Origin: JADJPL01 sp964607915
Lineage (GTDB): Bacteria > Bacteroidota > Bacteroidia > Chitinophagales > Saprospiraceae
Direction: 5' to 3'
DNA: 42,098 nt
Assembly: GCA_964607915.1 (NCBI GenBank)
Contig: CAZSMU010000016.1
Span: 1 to 42,098 of the forward strand
Positions within the stretch are counted from its first letter, which is position 1. Each line of letters opens with the position of its first letter. Both the position numbers and the translations under genes were made by a program. The notes under the pieces are model-generated. The model did not search any database. It was not told the DNA's origin and saw nothing but the letters and a program-made list of their open reading frames with translations. Below, piece after piece: positions 31,789-40,387 of this stretch.

Positions 31789-32142
31789 TTAAAATTTGAG
31801 TCCGCCTTCCCGGGCGCCGTCGGCGAGTGCTTTGACCCGGCCGTGGTACAAGTAACCACCGCGGTCGAAGACTACGTTTGAGACATTGGCTTCCAGGCAT
31901 CTCGAAGCGATGAGTTTGCCCACCTCTGCTGCCTGTTGGGACTTGTTGAGCTCTTTGGATATGGAAGATTCCAGGGATGAGGCTGCGGCGAGCGTATGGC
32001 CGGAGATATCGTCTATGATTTGTGCATAGATAGACTTATTGCTTCTGAAGACGTTCAGTCGCGGTCTTTCAGCCGTACCTTTGATCCTTTTGCGGATGCG
32101 CAGGTGTATCCGGTTTCTTTTGTTTTCTTTTGTCCTTTTCAT
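31789..32142 (-). CDS. rplR: 50S ribosomal protein L18
   Basis: L18 binds 5S rRNA. The 117-residue protein has a basic N-terminus (RIHLRIRKRIKGTAERPRLN) and the family segments VFRSNKSIYAQIIDD and NVVFDRGGYLYHGRVKALADGAREGGLKF. It follows rplF after 81 bp, a gap in which I see no further gene. Confidence 0.97.
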   Translation of the reverse strand: MKRTKENKRNRIHLRIRKRIKGTAERPRLNVFRSNKSIYAQIIDDISGHTLAAASSLESSISKELNKSQQAAEVGKLIASRCLEANVSNVVFDRGGYLYHGRVKALADGAREGGLKF

Positions 32143-32223
32143 TATTTTGAACTTATGGCCTTAGTGAGAAGCCGGGTAGCCAAACCCAAGACCCATTTTA
32201 GCACATCCTTTATCAGGCGAACC

Positions 32224-32787
32224 TTATTTTTTACCTTTTCCACCCGTTTTGCCCACTTTGCGGCGGATGCTTTCCCCGAAGAAGCGGATACCTTTTCCTT
32301 TGTACGGTTCCGGTTTACGGAAGGCGCGGATTTTAGCGGCCACTTCCCCCAGGAGTTGTTTGTCGTTGCATTCCAGGTAGATCATGGGGTTAGAGCCCTT
32401 ATCCTGGCGTGCTTCCACTTTCACTTCTTTGGGGAGCATAAAGATGATGGGGTGAGAGTATCCCAGGGTGAGTTCCAGGATTTGGCCGGTTGCTGCGGCG
32501 CGGTAGCCGACGCCGACCAGTTCCATTTGCTTTTTGAAGCCTGCGTTGACCCCTTCGACCATATTGTTCAGCAGTGCGCGGGAGAGGCCGTGCAGGGAGC
32601 GGTGGCGCTTTTGGTCTGTCGGGCGCGTGACGGTGAGCTCTCCATTTTCTATTTCTATGGAAAGGTCTGGGTTTATCTGCTGACGAAGTTCTCCTTTGGG
32701 TCCTTTCACCGTCACCAAATTGCCCTTGCTTACGTTGATATCAACGCCTTTGGGGATTGCTATGGGAGCTTTTCCTACTCTTGACAT
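32224..32787 (-). CDS. rplF: 50S ribosomal protein L6
   Basis: L6 lies near the GTPase-associated centre. The 187-residue protein begins MSRVGKAPIAIPKGVDI and ends with the family signature PEPYKGKGIRFFGESIRRKVGKTGGKGKK. A central VGYRAAATGQILELTLGYSHPI motif is present. Gap to rpsH is 30 bp. Confidence 0.98.
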   Translation of the reverse strand: MSRVGKAPIAIPKGVDINVSKGNLVTVKGPKGELRQQINPDLSIEIENGELTVTRPTDQKRHRSLHGLSRALLNNMVEGVNAGFKKQMELVGVGYRAAATGQILELTLGYSHPIIFMLPKEVKVEARQDKGSNPMIYLECNDKQLLGEVAAKIRAFRKPEPYKGKGIRFFGESIRRKVGKTGGKGKK

Positions 32788-32817
32788 GGTATATGTATTT
32801 TGGAGCGGTTCCGTGAA

Positions 32818-33228
32818 TTAATAAATATAGCAGAGCAATTCGCCCCCTACATTCAGGGAACGCGCCTTTTTATCGGTCATCAAGCCTTTGGAAGTAGAGA
32901 TGATAGCGGTACCGAGGCCACTGATGATCCGGGGCAGTTCGGTAGATTTCGCATATTTGCGAAGGCCTGGCGTACTGATACGGCCCAGTTCCCGGATGAC
33001 TGGCCTTTTAGATACCGGGTCGTATTTCAGGGCGATGCGAATGACATCCTGGCCCCCTTTGCCTGCTTTTTCCTCAATTTTGTACTTCAGGATGTAGCCC
33101 TGTTCGTAGAGGATTTCAGTGATGGAGACTTTGAGTCTGGAGGAGGGGATATCCACGATGCGGTGCCCTGCCATCTGCGCATTCCGTATGCGCGTCAGAT
33201 AATCTGCGATTGGGTCTGTGACTGCCAT
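32818..33228 (-). CDS. rpsH: 30S ribosomal protein S8
   Basis: S8 binds central 16S rRNA. The 136-residue protein starts MAVTDPIADYLTRIRNAQMAGH and ends with STSKGLMTDKKARSLNVGGELLCYIY, the usual S8 C-terminus. S8 represses the spc operon in Escherichia coli; no comparable binding structure was recognised here. Confidence 0.97.
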   Translation of the reverse strand: MAVTDPIADYLTRIRNAQMAGHRIVDIPSSRLKVSITEILYEQGYILKYKIEEKAGKGGQDVIRIALKYDPVSKRPVIRELGRISTPGLRKYAKSTELPRIISGLGTAIISTSKGLMTDKKARSLNVGGELLCYIY

Positions 33229-33294
33229 TATAGTCGAAGTTTCGCTGAGTGGTTTTCCTTTTGAGGGAACCTTTTCAACGGTTAGGAAAATGCT

Positions 33295-33564
33295 TTACCA
33301 GCTTGATTTTGTGATACCGGGGATTTTGCCATCCAGGGCCATTTCCCGGAATTTAACGCGGCACAGGCCGAAGTAGCGCATATAGCCTTTGGGCCTTCCC
33401 GTCAACTGGCAGCGGTTGTGCAAGCGTATAGGGTTGGAGTTGCGCGGGAGCGTATCCAGCTCGTCGTAGCGGCCCTCCTCTTTTAGTTGTTTGCGCAAGG
33501 CTGCGTATTTAGCGACGAGGCGTGCTTTTTTCTTTTCCCGTGCGATGATAGATTTCTTTGCCAT
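33295..33564 (-). CDS. rpsN: 30S ribosomal protein S14 (zinc-free type)
   Basis: The 89-residue protein starts MAKKSIIAREKKKARLVAKY and ends RVKFREMALDGKIPGITKSSW. The core NRCQLTGRPKGYMRYFGLCR lacks the CxxC...CxxC zinc site of the short S14 form, so this is the long zinc-free form. An upstream in-frame codon at 33636 overlaps rplE and is rejected. Gap to rplE is 10 bp. Confidence 0.97.
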   Translation of the reverse strand: MAKKSIIAREKKKARLVAKYAALRKQLKEEGRYDELDTLPRNSNPIRLHNRCQLTGRPKGYMRYFGLCRVKFREMALDGKIPGITKSSW

Positions 33565-33574
33565 GGTGCGATCC

Positions 33575-34132
33575 TTAGTTTTTCTGATTTTTAAACGGCA
33601 GGCCCATACCTTTGAGCAGGGCGAGCGCTTCTGCATCGGTGCGCGCAGTAGTTACGAAAGTGATATCCAGGCCGGTGATTTTGCTCACTTTATCGATATC
33701 GATTTCCGGGAAGATGATGTGTTCCGTTATCCCTACGGAGTAGTTACCACGGCCATCGAAGCTTTTATCGCTGATGCCGCGGAAGTCGCGTACGCGGGGC
33801 AGGGCGACGGTAATCAGGCGGTCCAGGAATTCGTACATGCGCTCGTTGCGCAGCGTCACGCGGGCACCGATGGGCATACCTTCGCGCAATTTGAAGTTGG
33901 AGATCGATTGGCGCGCTTTGGTGATTACTGCCTTTTGGCCTGCTATGATGGACATTTCATCTATGGCCACGTCGACCAGCTTTTTGTCCTGGGTAGCAGC
34001 ACCGACCCCTTGGTTCAGGCAAATTTTCACCAGGCGGGGCACTTCCATAATGGATTTGTACTGGAACTGCTCTTGCAGGGCTGGGAGTACTTCCTCCCTA
34101 TATTTTTTCTTAAGTCTTGGTACGTAGCTCAT
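33575..34132 (-). CDS. rplE: 50S ribosomal protein L5
   Basis: L5 binds 5S rRNA and contacts P-site tRNA. The 185-residue protein contains SIMEVPRLVKICLNQGVG, GQKAVITKARQSISNFKLREGMPIG, FRGISDKSFDGRGNYSVGI and the C-terminal LDITFVTTARTDAEALALL. Its ATG overlaps the rplX stop by one base (TAATG), indicating translational coupling. Confidence 0.98.
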   Translation of the reverse strand: MSYVPRLKKKYREEVLPALQEQFQYKSIMEVPRLVKICLNQGVGAATQDKKLVDVAIDEMSIIAGQKAVITKARQSISNFKLREGMPIGARVTLRNERMYEFLDRLITVALPRVRDFRGISDKSFDGRGNYSVGITEHIIFPEIDIDKVSKITGLDITFVTTARTDAEALALLKGMGLPFKNQKN

Positions 34133-34497
34133 TATTTAAGGATTTCACCAGATTTTTTAGAATAGCGCACGATTTTTCCATCTGCGTTCTCTTTACGGCC
34201 TACGCGGGTGGGTTCCCCTGTTTTAGGATCTACCACCATCAGGTTAGAGATGTGGATGGGGGCGAGTTTTTCCTGGATGCCGCCTGCGTCGTTTTGCGTC
34301 TGCTTGACGTGTTTTTTCATCACGTTCACCTGATTGACGAGGGCGCGGTTTGAATCCGGGAAGACTTCCAGGACTTCGTGTACTGCGCTGCGGTCTTTAT
34401 AAGCACCGGCTATGACCACCACCCGATCGCCCTTTTTTACTTTGAGCTTGGGGGTGAATCGTTTTGCGGTATTGTTATGACTTTTCTTGGTAGCCAT
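34132..34497 (-). CDS. rplX: 50S ribosomal protein L24
   Basis: L24 is an early assembly protein. The 121-residue protein has the KOW motif VKKGDRVVVIAGAYKDRSAVHEV and later NVMKKHVKQTQNDAGGIQEKLAPIHISNLMVVDPKTGEPTRVG-type family sequence. The stop overlaps the rplE start by one base. Confidence 0.97.
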   Translation of the reverse strand: MATKKSHNNTAKRFTPKLKVKKGDRVVVIAGAYKDRSAVHEVLEVFPDSNRALVNQVNVMKKHVKQTQNDAGGIQEKLAPIHISNLMVVDPKTGEPTRVGRKENADGKIVRYSKKSGEILK

Positions 34498-34551
34498 GGT
34501 TTACAGATTATGCGACCCGGTACGAATCAGGTCGGGATTGAATGCAAGCAA

Positions 34552-34917
34552 TTACAACACTTCGGGAGCCAGGGAGACGATACGCATATAATCGCGTTCG
34601 CGCAATTCGCGGGCAACGGGGCCGAAGATACGGGTTCCGCGCGGTTCGTCCTGGTTGTTCAGCAATACGCAGGCGTTGTCGTCGAAACGGATATAGGAGC
34701 CGTCTTTGCGACGGATTTCCTTTTTTGTGCGGACGACGACTGCCTTGGACACGGAGCCTTTCTTGAGCCCGCCGGGAGTTGCATCTTTAACGGCGACGAC
34801 GATTTTGTCGCCGATGGATGCGTAGCGGCGGTGAGAGCCGCCCAGTACACGTATGCACAAGACTTCTTTGGCGCCGCTATTATCAGCTACTTTTAATCTA
34901 CTTTCCTGTTGGATCAT
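34552..34917 (-). CDS. rplN: 50S ribosomal protein L14
   Basis: The 121-residue protein begins MIQQESRLKVADNSGAKEVLCIRVLGG and contains GDKIVVAVKDATPGG, RFDDNACVLLNNQDEPRGTRIFGPVARELR and the end IVSLAPEVL. All are highly conserved L14 segments. It opens the second half of the cluster, 65 bp after rpsQ. Confidence 0.98.
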   Translation of the reverse strand: MIQQESRLKVADNSGAKEVLCIRVLGGSHRRYASIGDKIVVAVKDATPGGLKKGSVSKAVVVRTKKEIRRKDGSYIRFDDNACVLLNNQDEPRGTRIFGPVARELRERDYMRIVSLAPEVL

Positions 34918-34982
34918 GACAAAATGGTTTTAGAGGGCCAGCGCGATACCGTGATGGTCGGGCGGCCGTAAATCCAATAAAT

Positions 34983-35237
34983 TTATTTCGCTCTTTCGAT
35001 AATCTCGACCACGCGCCAGCGCTTGAGTTTGCTCAAGGGGCGGGTTTCCATGATGCGCACCAGATCACCGATATTGCAATCGTTGTTTTCATCGTGCGCC
35101 ATGAACTTCTTGGTCTTTTTAACGAACTTGCCGTAGATCGGGTGCATCAGTTTGCGTTCGACCGAGATAGAGACGGTCTTTTCCATTTTATTGCTGGATA
35201 CTACCCCGACTCTTGTTTTTCTTAGATTTCTTTCCAT
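34983..35237 (-). CDS. rpsQ: 30S ribosomal protein S17
   Basis: The 84-residue OB-fold protein starts MERNLRKTRVGVVSSNKMEKTVSI and contains HPIYGKFVKKTKKFMAHDENN and the family signature GDLVRIMETRPLSKLKRWRVVEI. Confidence 0.97.
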   Translation of the reverse strand: MERNLRKTRVGVVSSNKMEKTVSISVERKLMHPIYGKFVKKTKKFMAHDENNDCNIGDLVRIMETRPLSKLKRWRVVEIIERAK

Positions 35238-35299
35238 GGTATTGAACTTTGGAGGCCATGAGGGGACGGTGCGCTGGAGCTTGTCCCGATTCGGCGCGA

Positions 35300-35563
35300 T
35301 TATTTCCCTTGACGTCTCCTCGAACGCATTTTGCTGCGGTTAGACAATTCTTCTGCGGACATTGCGGCCACCTGACGGCGGCGGACTTCCGTTTTCAAGC
35401 GTGCGACATCGCGACGGACTTCCCGGATCCGCATGGGGTCTTCCAGTCCCTTGATCGCATGGTCGAAGCGCAGTTTCACCAGGCTTGCCTCCGTGTGTTC
35501 GAGTTCCGCAGCCAGGTCGCTGTCGGAATACGTTTGGAGCTCCTCGAATTTTTTAGTTGCCAT
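35300..35563 (-). CDS. rpmC: 50S ribosomal protein L29
   Basis: L29 borders the peptide exit tunnel and contacts trigger factor. The 87-residue protein has the L29 core LRFDHAIKGLEDPMRIREVRRDVARLKTEV preceded by DLAAELEHTEASLVKL. A basic extension of about 20 residues (MRSRRRQGK at the end) makes it longer than the usual 65-75 residues. Confidence 0.95.
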   Translation of the reverse strand: MATKKFEELQTYSDSDLAAELEHTEASLVKLRFDHAIKGLEDPMRIREVRRDVARLKTEVRRRQVAAMSAEELSNRSKMRSRRRQGK

Positions 35564-35652
35564 GACGTTTGTAGTTAAATGTATTGCTATCAGCGCCGGA
35601 TTGGGGTACCCATTGGGAGCCTAATATCCGGAGCGTTTGGAAAATGATTGCA

Positions 35653-36072
35653 TTAGCCTGCGTAGTCGGGGCGGAGAACCACCGTAGTCAGCAGAGGAAG
35701 CTTTTGGGCGGCCAAGCGAAGTGCCTCAGTAGCCACTTCGAGTGGAACGCCGTCCAGTTCGAACATGATACGCCCCGGCTTGACCTGAGCTACCCAATGG
35801 TCAACAGCGCCTTTACCCTTACCCATTCGCACTTCCTGTGGCTTTTTGGTGATTGGCTTATCCGGGAAAATGCGAATCCAGACCTTTCCTTCCCGCTTCA
35901 TGTGTCGCGTCATGGCGATACGGGCGGATTCGATTTGGCGGTTGGTAATCCGTCCACCTGTGGTTGCCTTCAGGCCGAAACTACCAAATGCCACGGTACC
36001 GCCTTTGTACGCGATCCCTTTGATGCGTCCTTTCTGCTGTTTGCGGTATTTGGTTCTTTTAGGCTGTAACAT
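35653..36072 (-). CDS. rplP: 50S ribosomal protein L16
   Basis: L16 helps form the A-site. The 139-residue protein begins MLQPKRTKYRKQQKGRIKGIA and has TNRQIESARIAMTRHMKREGKVWIRIFPDKPITKKP, MGKGKGAVDHWVAQVKPGRI and a GVPLEVATEALRLAAQKLP end. Length is normal. Confidence 0.98.
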   Translation of the reverse strand: MLQPKRTKYRKQQKGRIKGIAYKGGTVAFGSFGLKATTGGRITNRQIESARIAMTRHMKREGKVWIRIFPDKPITKKPQEVRMGKGKGAVDHWVAQVKPGRIMFELDGVPLEVATEALRLAAQKLPLLTTVVLRPDYAG

Positions 36073-36165
36073 TTTATTTCGTATTTAGCAGAATTTCAAA
36101 ATTATGAGCAAGCTGTGCCGGTTTTCAAAAAAGTCTGGCAAAGGTACGCTAATTTCCGTAAAAGT

Positions 36166-36975
36166 TTAGCGTCTGCGGTCGTTTCTTCTCCCGCCGCGTT
36201 CGCCGCCACGTTCGCCGCCGCGTTCGTTGCGGTCGCCGCCTCTGCGCTGCCTTCCGCCGCCGCCACCGCGTTCGTTGCGATCGTTGCGCTCACCGCCCGG
36301 CTTGCCGAGATCGCGCTTAGGAGCTGCGAGCATCGGGGAGAGGTCTCGTTTGCCGAGTACTTCACCTTTGCATATCCACACTTTAATCCCGATTTTTCCA
36401 TACACCGTTTGTGCCTCCTTGAGGGAGTAGTCGATATCTGCGCGGAATGTGTGCAGGGGGGTACGGCCCTCCTTGTACTCTTCTGTGCGGGACATTTCAG
36501 CACCGTTGAGGCGGCCCGATATCCGCACCTTGATACCTTCGGCACCGGCGCGCATAGTGGACTGGATAGCCATTTTGATTGCACGGCGGTAGTTGATACG
36601 CGCTTCGAGCTGTTTGGCGATGGATTCCGCTACGATAGCGCCATCCAGTTCCGGCTTACGGATTTCCATGATGTTGATTTGGACATCTTTGCCCGTCAAC
36701 TTTTTCAATTCTTCGCGGATGCGGTCCACTTCCTGGCCGCCCTTACCGATGATGATACCGGGGCGCGACGTATTGATAGTCACCGTTACCCTTTTCAGGT
36801 TGCGCTCGATGAAGATGCGCGCTATGCCTCCCTTGGCGATACGCGCCATGAGGTAATTCCGGATTTTCTCATCTTCGACCACTTTCTGGCCATACTCTTT
36901 TCCTCCGAACCAGTTGGATTCCCATCCGCGGATGATACCCAGGCGGTTGCCTATCGGATTTGTTTTTTGTCCCAT
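36166..36975 (-). CDS. rpsC: 30S ribosomal protein S3 with Arg/Gly-rich tail
   Basis: S3 forms part of the mRNA entry channel and helicase. The 269-residue protein begins MGQKTNPIGNRLGIIRGWESNWF, has the KH-domain GxxG loop IIIGKGGQE (75-83) and the C-terminal domain AGAEGIKVRISGRLNGAEMSR and RTPLHTFRADIDYSL. After about residue 227 it adds some 40 residues of Gly, Arg, Asn, Asp and Glu (repeated ERGG units), beyond the usual end. Similar charged tails occur in Bacteroidota S3. Confidence 0.98.
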   Translation of the reverse strand: MGQKTNPIGNRLGIIRGWESNWFGGKEYGQKVVEDEKIRNYLMARIAKGGIARIFIERNLKRVTVTINTSRPGIIIGKGGQEVDRIREELKKLTGKDVQINIMEIRKPELDGAIVAESIAKQLEARINYRRAIKMAIQSTMRAGAEGIKVRISGRLNGAEMSRTEEYKEGRTPLHTFRADIDYSLKEAQTVYGKIGIKVWICKGEVLGKRDLSPMLAAPKRDLGKPGGERNDRNERGGGGGRQRRGGDRNERGGERGGERGGRRNDRRR

Positions 36976-37008
36976 GTTTTTATGGTACTATTGAGTTGAT
37001 GTGCTGAA

Positions 37009-37404
37009 TTAATCGTTTTCCGACAGTTCCACGGATTGGGCTTCCTGGGTTTCTCCCTCGAGGGGAACGCCATTAGCCACTACGATGGTGACGTGATTGG
37101 AGCGCTTGCGGATGCGGTGGGCGCGGCCGTGGGGTGCCGGGCGGAACCGGCGCATAATGGAGCCGCCGTCTACGAAGGCTGTTTTGATGTACACTTCATA
37201 GTCATCGGCCCGTTCTCCGACTTTGTATTCCCAGTTTGCGGTGGCACTGCGCACCAGCTTATCCATCCATACGGCTGCTTCCTTTTTGGTGAAGCGCAGG
37301 ATAGCGAGGGCTTCGTCCACCCGTTTGCCGCGGATAATATCCACGACCAGGCGCATTTTGCGCGCGGACATGGGAACACTTTTCAATTTAGCTACTGCTT
37401 CCAT
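37009..37404 (-). CDS. rplV: 50S ribosomal protein L22
   Basis: L22 lines the exit tunnel. The 131-residue protein contains VPMSARKMRLVVDIIRGKRVDEALAIL, FTKKEAAVWMDKLVRSATANWEYK and the tunnel hairpin segment VDGGSIMRRFRPAPHGRAHRIRKRSNHVTIVV. A short acidic tail (SVELSEND) follows. Gap to rpsS is 81 bp. Confidence 0.98.
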   Translation of the reverse strand: MEAVAKLKSVPMSARKMRLVVDIIRGKRVDEALAILRFTKKEAAVWMDKLVRSATANWEYKVGERADDYEVYIKTAFVDGGSIMRRFRPAPHGRAHRIRKRSNHVTIVVANGVPLEGETQEAQSVELSEND

Positions 37405-37485
37405 TTCTATTTTATTTCAGCCCAGGGGCGCATCCGGCAGGCGAAGAGGCAGCAGCCGGGGCGGGGTGTGGGCGACGCTTAGCAA

Positions 37486-37755
37486 TTATTTCTTACGGTT
37501 ACCGGAGTGGCCTCTGAAGTTGCGGGTTGGGGAGAATTCCCCCAGTTTATGTCCCACCATGTTTTCGGTAACAAACACGGGCACGAACGTTTTCCCATTA
37601 TGCACGGCGATAGTTTCGCCCACCATGTCGGGTACGATCATAGAAGAGCGCGACCAGGTCTTGATTACAGACTTGCGGTTGGACTCTTTCGACTTCAGGA
37701 CCTTTTCCATCAGTTTGTAGAATACGTAAGGTCCTTTTTTAATTGATCTTGCCAT
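37486..37755 (-). CDS. rpsS: 30S ribosomal protein S19
   Basis: The 89-residue head protein begins MARSIKKGPYVFYKLMEKVL and contains IKTWSRSSMIVPDMVGETIAVHNGKTFVPVFVTENMVGHKLGEFSPTRNFRGH-type family sequence. It lies 55 bp after rplB. Confidence 0.98.
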   Translation of the reverse strand: MARSIKKGPYVFYKLMEKVLKSKESNRKSVIKTWSRSSMIVPDMVGETIAVHNGKTFVPVFVTENMVGHKLGEFSPTRNFRGHSGNRKK

Positions 37756-37810
37756 TGGATCGTTTATTTTCTGCTACGGGGTGCGTCACGCCCGCTGTTG
37801 AAGTTTATTA

Positions 37811-38641
37811 CTAATTCTTGCTCTTGCGCTTGGAGATAATGAGGCGGGACGAGTTTTTGCGCGGGTTGCGCGTCTTCTGTCCTTTTGCCATGATGCCCGT
37901 GCGCGAGCGCGGGTGGCCGCCGGAAGCACGGCCTTCGCCACCGCCCATCGGGTGATCGACCGGGTTCATAGCTACGCCGCGTACGCGGGGTCTGCGGCCT
38001 GTCCAGCGCTTACGGCCGGCCTTGCCGAATACCTGGAGTGCGTGGTCGGCATTGGAAGTAGTGCCGATGGTTGCCTTGCACGTAAGCAGTACACGGCGCA
38101 CCTCACCGGAGGGCAGTTTTACCACTGCGTATCGGTCTTCGCGGCCCATGAGGGTGCCGAAGGTACCTGCGCTACGAGCGAGGGAGGCACCACGGCCGGG
38201 CTGCATTTCGATAGCGTGTATGGGGGAGCCCAGCGGCACTTCGCGCAGGAACAACGTGTTGCCCACGTTGGGTGATGCGCCGGCGCCCGACAGGATTTCC
38301 GCTCCTACTTTCAGTCCGTTGGGAGCGATGATATAGCGCTTTTCGCCGTCTGCATATTCCACCAGTGCGATATAGGCAGTGCGGTTAGGGTCGTATTCGA
38401 TAGATTTCACGGTAGCGGGGACGCCATCTTTATCCCTTTTGAAATCGATGATGCGATAGCGGCGTTTGTGGCCACCCCCAATGTGGCGCATAGTCATCCG
38501 ACCGGAGCTGTTGCGGCCGCCCGTTCTCTTGAGCGGGGCGAGCAGGCTTTTTTCCGGGGTATCGGTTGTCAACTCGGAGAACCCACTTCCTACGCGGTAG
38601 CGTGTACCCGGGGTTATCGGATTAAATTTTTTGATAGACAT
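37811..38641 (-). CDS. rplB: 50S ribosomal protein L2
   Basis: L2 is needed for peptidyl transfer. The 276-residue protein begins MSIKKFNPITPGTRYRVGSGF and contains RNSSGRMTMRHIGGGHKRRYR. Near the end are RPRVRGVAMNPVDHPMGGGEGRASGG, which carries the active-site-proximal histidine, and KGQKTRNPRKNSSRLIISKRK. The start at 38641 matches the family; an in-frame codon at 38683 is rejected. Confidence 0.98.
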   Translation of the reverse strand: MSIKKFNPITPGTRYRVGSGFSELTTDTPEKSLLAPLKRTGGRNSSGRMTMRHIGGGHKRRYRIIDFKRDKDGVPATVKSIEYDPNRTAYIALVEYADGEKRYIIAPNGLKVGAEILSGAGASPNVGNTLFLREVPLGSPIHAIEMQPGRGASLARSAGTFGTLMGREDRYAVVKLPSGEVRRVLLTCKATIGTTSNADHALQVFGKAGRKRWTGRRPRVRGVAMNPVDHPMGGGEGRASGGHPRSRTGIMAKGQKTRNPRKNSSRLIISKRKSKN

Positions 38642-38728
38642 CGTATGGTCGTTTTGTTGTTCATCGCCGCGGGGATTAACCATACTATGTGCCCCGGACC
38701 CGAACTCAGTTAAAAAAAATTGCTCTTA

Positions 38729-39028
38729 TCAGATGCCGGCGTAGAAATCTATTTCCTCACCTGCCGACAATGTCACGTAAGCCTTTTTGTAGGCGGGCTT
38801 ACGTCCGCGGATTACTCCGGACTTGGTGTTCCTGCTTTTGGTTTTAGCAGGTACGATCATCGTGTTGACCGACTCGACCGACACATTGAACATGGACTCG
38901 ACCGCTTTTTTAATTTCGATCTTGTTTGCCTTTTTGTGCACCATGAAGCAATACTTGTGCAGTTTTTCGGACAGTTTCTCCGATTTTTCGGTGACCAACG
39001 GTTTGATCAATATCGTTTTATGTGCCAT
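38729..39028 (-). CDS. rplW: 50S ribosomal protein L23
   Basis: L23 docks trigger factor and SRP at the tunnel exit. The 99-residue protein has ILIKPLVTEKSEKLSEKLHKYCFMVHKKANKIEIKKAVESMF and VESVNTMIVPAKTKSR followed by GRKPAYKKAYVTLSAGEEIDFY. Length is typical. Confidence 0.97.
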   Translation of the reverse strand: MAHKTILIKPLVTEKSEKLSEKLHKYCFMVHKKANKIEIKKAVESMFNVSVESVNTMIVPAKTKSRNTKSGVIRGRKPAYKKAYVTLSAGEEIDFYAGI

Positions 39029-39069
39029 AGCTGCTCTATTTCAGCGTCTTTAGGGACATGTAGGCCCTT

Positions 39070-39696
39070 TTATTCGAAAGATTGTTTTAGCTTTTCCACT
39101 GCTCCCTCGGCGATGACCAGTTTATGGGCATGGAGGATCGTATAGACATTGAGGTCCTGGGCGCGCACTACGCTGGCGTTAGGCAGGTTGCGGCTGGAGA
39201 GATAGACCTCCTTCTCGAAGTCGGCGGTCACGACCACTGACTTTTGAGCATCCAGTTGGAGGTTTTTCAGGACGGAGAGGTAATTTTTGGTGCGTGGTGC
39301 CTCGAAGGAGAAATCTTCGACGACGAGGATGGAGCCGGACTGTGCTTTAGCGCTGAGGGCGGACTTGCGTGCCAGGCGTTTTACCTTTCTGTTGAGTTTG
39401 AGGTCGTAGTTTCTGGGACGGGGGCCGAAGACCCGTGCGCCGCCGTAGTAGAGCGGGTTATTGATATCCCCTTTGCGGGATCCACCCGTACCTTTCTGCT
39501 TGTGGAGTTTGCGCGTCGAGCCCGACATTTCGGAGCGCTCTTTTGCTTTGTGGGTTCCCTGGCGCTGGGCGGCTAGATACGCCTTGACCGACAGATAGAG
39601 GGTATGGTTATTCGGTTCTATGCCGAAAACATCCTCGGGGAGTTCTATTTCCCGACCTGTCTTTTCACCTTTGATATTAAGAACTTCAACTTTCAT
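39070..39696 (-). CDS. rplD: 50S ribosomal protein L4
   Basis: The 208-residue protein has family segments QRQGTHKAKERSEMSGSTRKLHKQKGTGGSRKGD and GGARVFGPRPRNYDLKLNRKVKRLA, and ends with NASVVRAQDLNVYTILHAHKLVIAEGAV. The ATG at 39696 is preferred over a GTG one codon earlier. L4 represses the S10 operon in Escherichia coli; here a leader-like hairpin lies between rpsJ and rplC rather than in a recognised S10 leader. Confidence 0.97.
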   Translation of the reverse strand: MKVEVLNIKGEKTGREIELPEDVFGIEPNNHTLYLSVKAYLAAQRQGTHKAKERSEMSGSTRKLHKQKGTGGSRKGDINNPLYYGGARVFGPRPRNYDLKLNRKVKRLARKSALSAKAQSGSILVVEDFSFEAPRTKNYLSVLKNLQLDAQKSVVVTADFEKEVYLSSRNLPNASVVRAQDLNVYTILHAHKLVIAEGAVEKLKQSFE

Positions 39697-39733
39697 CACA
39701 TATTGGTTTGAACTGCCAAAGGCTGGTCAACAA

Positions 39734-40363
39734 TTACTTTTTCTTCTCGAGGATTACGAAGGCCCCGTTGTGGCCCGGTACTGCCCCTTTCACCAGGATT
39801 AGGTTCTGCTCCGGGAATACTTTGAGCACGCGCAGGTTTTTGATTTTCACCCGTTCGTTGCCCATACGGCCGCCGAGGCGTTTTCCTTTGAATACCTTGG
39901 AGGGGAAAGAGGAGGCGCCCATAGAACCCGGTGCGCGCATCCGGTTGTGCTGGCCGTGGGTTGAGCCTCCGACCCCACTGAAACCGTGGCGGCGGACGAC
40001 CCCCTGGAAGCCTTTGCCTTTCGTTGCGCCGATGGCATGGACCATATCCCCTTCGGCGAACACCTCATCTACGGCGATGACTTCGCCGAGTGATTTGGAT
40101 ACGGCGTTGAAGTCGCGCATTTCCACGAGGCGGCGTTTTGGAGCGGAGCCGGCCTTTGTAAAGTGCCCCATCATTGACTGGGTAGTATTCTTTTCTTTTG
40201 CATCGCCGTAGGCAATCTGGAGGGCGGTATATCCGTCTGTCTCCTCCGTTTTGACCTGGGTGACCACGCAAGGTCCTGCTTCGATAACGGTGCAGGCTAC
40301 GTTACGACCAGACTTGTCGTAGATGCTGGTCATACCGATTTTTTTACCGATCAATCCGTTCAT
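39734..40363 (-). CDS. rplC: 50S ribosomal protein L3
   Basis: L3 is an early 23S-binding assembly protein. The 209-residue protein starts MNGLIGKKIGMTSIYDKSGRNVACTVIEAGPC and contains GVVRRHGFSGVGGSTHGQHNRMRAPGSMGASSFPSKVFKGKRLGGRMG and NLRVLKVFPEQNLILVKGAVPGHNGA. A hairpin stands 25 bp upstream of its ATG. Confidence 0.98.
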   Translation of the reverse strand: MNGLIGKKIGMTSIYDKSGRNVACTVIEAGPCVVTQVKTEETDGYTALQIAYGDAKEKNTTQSMMGHFTKAGSAPKRRLVEMRDFNAVSKSLGEVIAVDEVFAEGDMVHAIGATKGKGFQGVVRRHGFSGVGGSTHGQHNRMRAPGSMGASSFPSKVFKGKRLGGRMGNERVKIKNLRVLKVFPEQNLILVKGAVPGHNGAFVILEKKK

Positions 40364-40387
40364 CTGTCCTTATATTTTGAGCCTTGG

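Noticed and set aside
36115..36999. 294-codon plus-strand frame opposite rpsC
   Set aside because: Antisense to a highly conserved ribosomal gene; the Ala-rich start only reflects the Arg/Gly tail of S3.
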